Below are positions 23,431 through 26,849 of a stretch of 26,849 nt of DNA, one piece after another. The notes under the pieces are model-generated. The model did no database searches and was not told the DNA's origin. It was given only the letters and a program-made list of their open reading frames with translations. Made by a program: the position numbers and the translations under genes. Each line of letters begins with the position of its first letter. The stretch's first letter is position 1. This DNA comes from a virus: the IMG/VR virus record IMGVR_UViG_3300030329_006262, positions 1 to 26,849 of that record; one strand, 5' to 3'.

Positions 23431-25007
23431 TGGGTTACCAACTAACCAAAGATAAAATAGTTCAAGAGATTGTAAAATCTGGCAAAAAACCAGTTTATTT
23501 TATTAACACTTATTGCAAAATACCCCATCCCAAAAAAGGTCTTATTCCCTTCAAGACCTATGACTTTCAGGGGGAATTAGTCGACAATCTGGCGCTTCAT
23601 CGTTTTATTGTAGTTCTCAAAGCACGCCAGCTAGGTATTTCTACTATTACCGCCGCCTATATTGCGTGGTTGGTTCTTTTTCATCGTGACAAGAATGTTC
23701 TCATTGTTGCTACCAAACTTTCCACAGCGGCTAATCTTGTAAAGAAAGTTAAAATTATTCTTAAAAATCTACCTGAGTGGATACGGATTGCTACTCTCAC
23801 CATTGACAACAAAAACAGTATTGAACTTTCAAATGGATCGCAAGTTAAAGCTTCTTCTACGTCGGGCGACGCGGGTCGTTCGGAAGCTTTATCTCTCTTG
23901 GTTATTGATGAGGCTGCACATATTGACGGCTTGGATGACTTATGGACGGGGTTGTATCCTACTATTTCGACGGGTGGAAGATGCATCGCTATTTCAACTC
24001 CTAATGGTGTGGGCGACTGGTTCCATGAAACTTTTGTAGGTGCGGAAAGTGGAGAAAATGAATTTTTCCCTGTCACTCTCCCCTGGGCTGCGCACCCCGA
24101 AAGAGATAAAAAATGGTTCGACATAGAAACTAAAAATATGAGCCAACGCCAAATTGCTCAAGAGTACGAATGTAATTTCAATACATCGGGAGATACGGTT
24201 ATCCATGGTGATGATATCGCTCGGATAAAATCTATGATTAAAGAGCCTATTTATCGCGTCGGCTTTGATCGCAATACTTGGATCTGGGAGGAACCTAAAG
24301 ATGAAAATAGATACTTATTGGTTGCTGACGTGGCACGAGGCGACGGCGCTGACTCTAGCACATTTCATGTTTTCAAATTAGAAACCATGGAGATAATCTG
24401 TGAGTATAAAGGGAAACCTACACCGGATATTTTTGCTGAAATAATTTATTCAACTGGTTTACAATATAACACTGCTATGGTGGTTATTGAAAATAATTCG
24501 GTAGGGTTTCATGTTTTAGAAAAAATCAAAGAAAAGGGTTATAACAATATTTACCACTCTAAAAAGGGAAGCCACCAATATGTAGAGCAGCATGCGGCAT
24601 TGGGAAATTCCTCGGTGGTGCCCGGATTTACTACTTCTCACAAAACGAGACCTCTTATCATTGCTAAGTTTGAAGAATTTATAAGAAATAAAGTAATAAC
24701 TATTTATTCTAAACGATTGGCAAATGAACTAGATACTTTTATTTGGAAAAACGGGAGACCGGAGGCACAACGCTCCTACAATGATGACTTGGTTATGGCT
24801 GCTTCTATCGGTTGTTGGGTGAGGGATACGGCAATAGTGGAAAACAAACGCGATCTAGAATATAAAAAAGCTTTTTTGAATGCTATGATTTCCACCAATA
24901 CTACATTGGATACGCGCGCGCCAGGACAAGTAGGTGCAAATATGAAAGATAGAATGCATGAAGAACGCAGAAAAATGAAAGAATTTGGTTGGATCATAAA
25001 AGGATAG
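23430..25007 (+). CDS. Terminase large subunit (gp17-like packaging ATPase/nuclease)
   Basis: A 525-aa TerL. In the N-terminal ATPase, the adenine/Q-type region (FKTYDFQGEL) precedes a P-loop KARQLGIST (64-72) of the deviant kind, with the lysine at the start rather than before Ser/Thr. Walker B is LLVIDEAAHI (156-165) with Asp160 and Glu161, and the coupling motif is AISTPNG (187-193). The C-terminal RNase H-fold nuclease has Asp300 (VADVARGDGAD), Glu354 (VIENNS) and Asp452/Asp453 (YNDDLVMA). It pumps DNA into the prohead through the portal and cuts concatemers. Length is somewhat below T4 gp17 (610 aa). The portal gene follows after 3 nt, and no tail sheath or tube gene separates them as in T4. 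Confidence 0.96.
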   Translation: MGYQLTKDKIVQEIVKSGKKPVYFINTYCKIPHPKKGLIPFKTYDFQGELVDNLALHRFIVVLKARQLGISTITAAYIAWLVLFHRDKNVLIVATKLSTAANLVKKVKIILKNLPEWIRIATLTIDNKNSIELSNGSQVKASSTSGDAGRSEALSLLVIDEAAHIDGLDDLWTGLYPTISTGGRCIAISTPNGVGDWFHETFVGAESGENEFFPVTLPWAAHPERDKKWFDIETKNMSQRQIAQEYECNFNTSGDTVIHGDDIARIKSMIKEPIYRVGFDRNTWIWEEPKDENRYLLVADVARGDGADSSTFHVFKLETMEIICEYKGKPTPDIFAEIIYSTGLQYNTAMVVIENNSVGFHVLEKIKEKGYNNIYHSKKGSHQYVEQHAALGNSSVVPGFTTSHKTRPLIIAKFEEFIRNKVITIYSKRLANELDTFIWKNGRPEAQRSYNDDLVMAASIGCWVRDTAIVENKRDLEYKKAFLNAMISTNTTLDTRAPGQVGANMKDRMHEERRKMKEFGWIIKG

Positions 25008-25010
25008 AAA

Positions 25011-26849
25011 ATGGCTGATAACAATACAAAAAACCCCGAATCTCCACTGTTTAAAAGACTAACACGTCTTTTCTCTGGACCAATTATCAATTACCGATCA
25101 CAGAACACTCGGCAGCTTCGTCGCCGCCGCTTGGATAAATATGCTAGAACGTTTAAGGATGTTCTAGGACAAAAATTTGAAAGAGCAGGTTATAATCCCC
25201 TGGATGGCTTTAGCTCTTATAGCATGGACACTCAAAGCCGCCTGACACGATATTCCGATTTTGAACAGATGGAGTACATGCCTGAACTGGCATCGGCATT
25301 GGATATATATGCCGACGAGATGACCACTTTTAATGTATACAATAGAATGCTCCGTATCCAATGTGCCGATGAAGAAATAAAACAGATTCTAGAAACCCTT
25401 TATTACAAAGTCCTAAATATAGAGTTTAATCTTTTTGGGTGGTGTCGTACGATGTGTAAATATGGAGATTTTTATCTCTATTTAGACCTAGATTCCGAGC
25501 TTGGTATTACTAATGCCATCGGGCTTCCTTCAAGAGAAATTGAAAGACTTGAAGGGCAAGATAAAAACAATCCCAATTATATTCAGTTTCAATGGAATAG
25601 TGCGGGTGTGACATTTGAAAATTGGCAAGTTGCCCAATTTCGCATATTAGGGAATGACAAGTTTGCACCTTATGGAACCTCAGTTCTAGACCCTGCACGG
25701 CGTATCTGGCGCCAACTTACATTATTAGAAGATGCGATGATGTCTTATCGTATTGTGCGTTCTCCTGAAAGAAAAGTCTTTTATGTAGATGTAGGAAATA
25801 TACCTTCTCAAGATGTAGAACAATTTATGCAGCGTTTTATTACTTCTATGAAACGCAACCAGATTGTAGATCCGGATACGGGACGAGTGGATTTACGCTA
25901 TAACCCAATGTCCGTGGAAGAAGATTATTTTATTCCTGTGCGTGGTGATATAAAAACCGAAATTCAATCTCTTCCAGGAGGCGCCTTCGTGGGAGACATT
26001 GATGATGTAAAATATTTGCGTGATAAATTGTTTGCCGCTATTAAAATACCTCAATCTTATATGGTTAGAGGTGAAGGCGCAGAAGAAGAGAAGGGTGCAT
26101 TAGCTCAAAAAGATATTCGTTTTGCCCGGACGGTCCAACGCCTTCAGCGCTCAGTGGTCACTGAATTAGAAAAAATAGGAATCATCCATCTTTATACATT
26201 AGGATTCAGAGGAGATGATTTAATCAATTTTAGTCTAAGACTTAATAATCCCTCAAAAATATCTGAACTCCAAGAGTTAGAAACATGGCGCACTAAGTTT
26301 GACGTAGCCGGTGCAGCCACGGAAGGATTTTTTAGTAAGCGCTGGATTGCTCACCACTTGTTTGATATATCCGATGAAGAATTTTTACGTAATCAACGGG
26401 AATTATTTTTTGATCGTAAGATATCTACCCAATTGGAACAAATTGCCGAGGAGGAAGCTAGTGGGACTCCCGCCCCTCTGGGTGGGGGAGATTTAGGTGA
26501 TGATCTCGGCGGCGAAATGGGAGGCGATTTTGGTGACGACTTGGGCGATGACCTGGGGGGCGAGTTGGAAGGAGGGCTTGATAGTCCGGAGCCCGAAGAA
26601 GGCGGTGAAGAGGATGTTCTTTTAGCGTCACCGGGCATGAAACGAGATGATATACCACCCACAGTTTTTAAAGATGACGACGGGAACACCACCACTCGTG
26701 ATTCTAAACATAGCATGTATCGTCCGGTAAAAGATGATAAGCGTCGTAGTACGGGACCCCGAAATCGCCAGATGAAGGCTTTATCCCGACATGAATTAGC
26801 TAAGATGCCCTCTCGTCAGGTAAGAATGAACCTTCCATCGGGGGCAAAA
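25011..26849 (+). CDS. Portal vertex protein (gp20-like), 3'-truncated by the window edge
   Basis: The frame is open for 613 codons to the last base with no stop. ATG 25011 lies 3 nt after the TerL stop, with AAAGGA upstream. Family hallmarks of T4-type portals are YMPELASALDIYADEMT (89-105) and the signature IVRSPERKVFYVDVGNIP (248-265), followed by the stem/wing region (LRYNPMSVEEDYFIPVRGD). The dodecameric portal is the DNA channel, motor dock and head-tail connector. After residue 485 comes an unusual acidic Gly/Asp repeat (about 490-525, units such as GDDLGGE) and an acidic/basic tail not seen in T4 gp20, and the protein is already longer than T4 gp20 (524 aa). Confidence 0.94.
   Translation, partial: MADNNTKNPESPLFKRLTRLFSGPIINYRSQNTRQLRRRRLDKYARTFKDVLGQKFERAGYNPLDGFSSYSMDTQSRLTRYSDFEQMEYMPELASALDIYADEMTTFNVYNRMLRIQCADEEIKQILETLYYKVLNIEFNLFGWCRTMCKYGDFYLYLDLDSELGITNAIGLPSREIERLEGQDKNNPNYIQFQWNSAGVTFENWQVAQFRILGNDKFAPYGTSVLDPARRIWRQLTLLEDAMMSYRIVRSPERKVFYVDVGNIPSQDVEQFMQRFITSMKRNQIVDPDTGRVDLRYNPMSVEEDYFIPVRGDIKTEIQSLPGGAFVGDIDDVKYLRDKLFAAIKIPQSYMVRGEGAEEEKGALAQKDIRFARTVQRLQRSVVTELEKIGIIHLYTLGFRGDDLINFSLRLNNPSKISELQELETWRTKFDVAGAATEGFFSKRWIAHHLFDISDEEFLRNQRELFFDRKISTQLEQIAEEEASGTPAPLGGGDLGDDLGGEMGGDFGDDLGDDLGGELEGGLDSPEPEEGGEEDVLLASPGMKRDDIPPTVFKDDDGNTTTRDSKHSMYRPVKDDKRRSTGPRNRQMKALSRHELAKMPSRQVRMNLPSGAK
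26481..26582 (+). repeat. In-frame Gly/Asp-rich tandem repeat in the portal gene
   Basis: Imperfect repeats of a GG-D/E-L/F-GDD-type unit encode portal residues about 491-524. The DNA is G-rich (runs such as ggtgggggag and ctggggggcg). It could vary in length between related phages. It makes a misleading Pro/Ser-rich open frame on the other strand. Confidence 0.7.

Noticed and set aside
26393-26716. Pro/Ser-rich 107-codon minus-strand frame.
   Set aside because: Antisense image of the Gly/Asp repeat in the portal gene.
1-26849. tRNA genes, CRISPR arrays, insertion sequences, integrase or attachment sites.
   Set aside because: No spaced direct repeats, transposase or integrase motifs were seen, and gaps between genes are too short for tRNAs except 21522-21628, which holds only the terminator and AT-rich sequence.

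Overview
The window is wall-to-wall phage DNA. All 24 genes lie on the + strand, intergenic gaps are at most about 110 bases, and many genes overlap by 1, 4, 11 or 14 nt. Terminase large subunit (gp17-like), portal (gp20-like), a CHC2/TOPRIM primase and an Mre11/Rad50 (gp47/gp46-like) protein place it in a T4-related, probably distant ('far-T4') tailed phage, most likely a myovirus. Fibre, spike and structural proteins resemble those I associate with uncultured marine phages. Coding is AT-leaning and many starts have clear AAGGAG-type ribosome binding sites, so the host is probably a Shine-Dalgarno-using bacterium; it cannot be named from this sequence. No integrase, tRNA, CRISPR array or insertion sequence is visible.

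Layout. 1-10129: six large or medium structural genes: an 824-codon protein cut by the left edge, a small Lys-rich disordered protein, a 1294-aa virion protein, a 334-aa protein, and two adjacent proteins (363 and 400 aa) sharing a C-terminal module. 10144-15192: a compact nucleic-acid cassette of RuvC-like resolvase, YkuK/DUF458 RNase H-fold nuclease, primase, and a single-chain SbcD-SbcC fusion, joined by ATGA, ATGA and TGATG overlaps. 15204-17640: two tandem paralogous beta-helix spikes with a common C-terminal cap. 17686-19057: four small genes, three with membrane segments, suggesting lysis or envelope functions, but no recognisable endolysin. 19057-22237: three fibre genes, two ending in a peptidase S74 intramolecular chaperone; the middle one has unusual codon use and ends at a strong terminator. 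22227-26849: a packaging block of a zinc-ribbon protein, a small protein, a conserved protein in the small-terminase position, TerL, and the portal, cut by the right edge.

The best candidates for something new are the resolvase/YkuK/primase/SbcDC operon with its fused nuclease-ATPase and wide-spaced zinc hook, a perfect 12-bp hairpin inside that fusion gene, the tandem spikes, and the endolysin-less membrane-protein cluster. Products without recognised domains are left as unknown.
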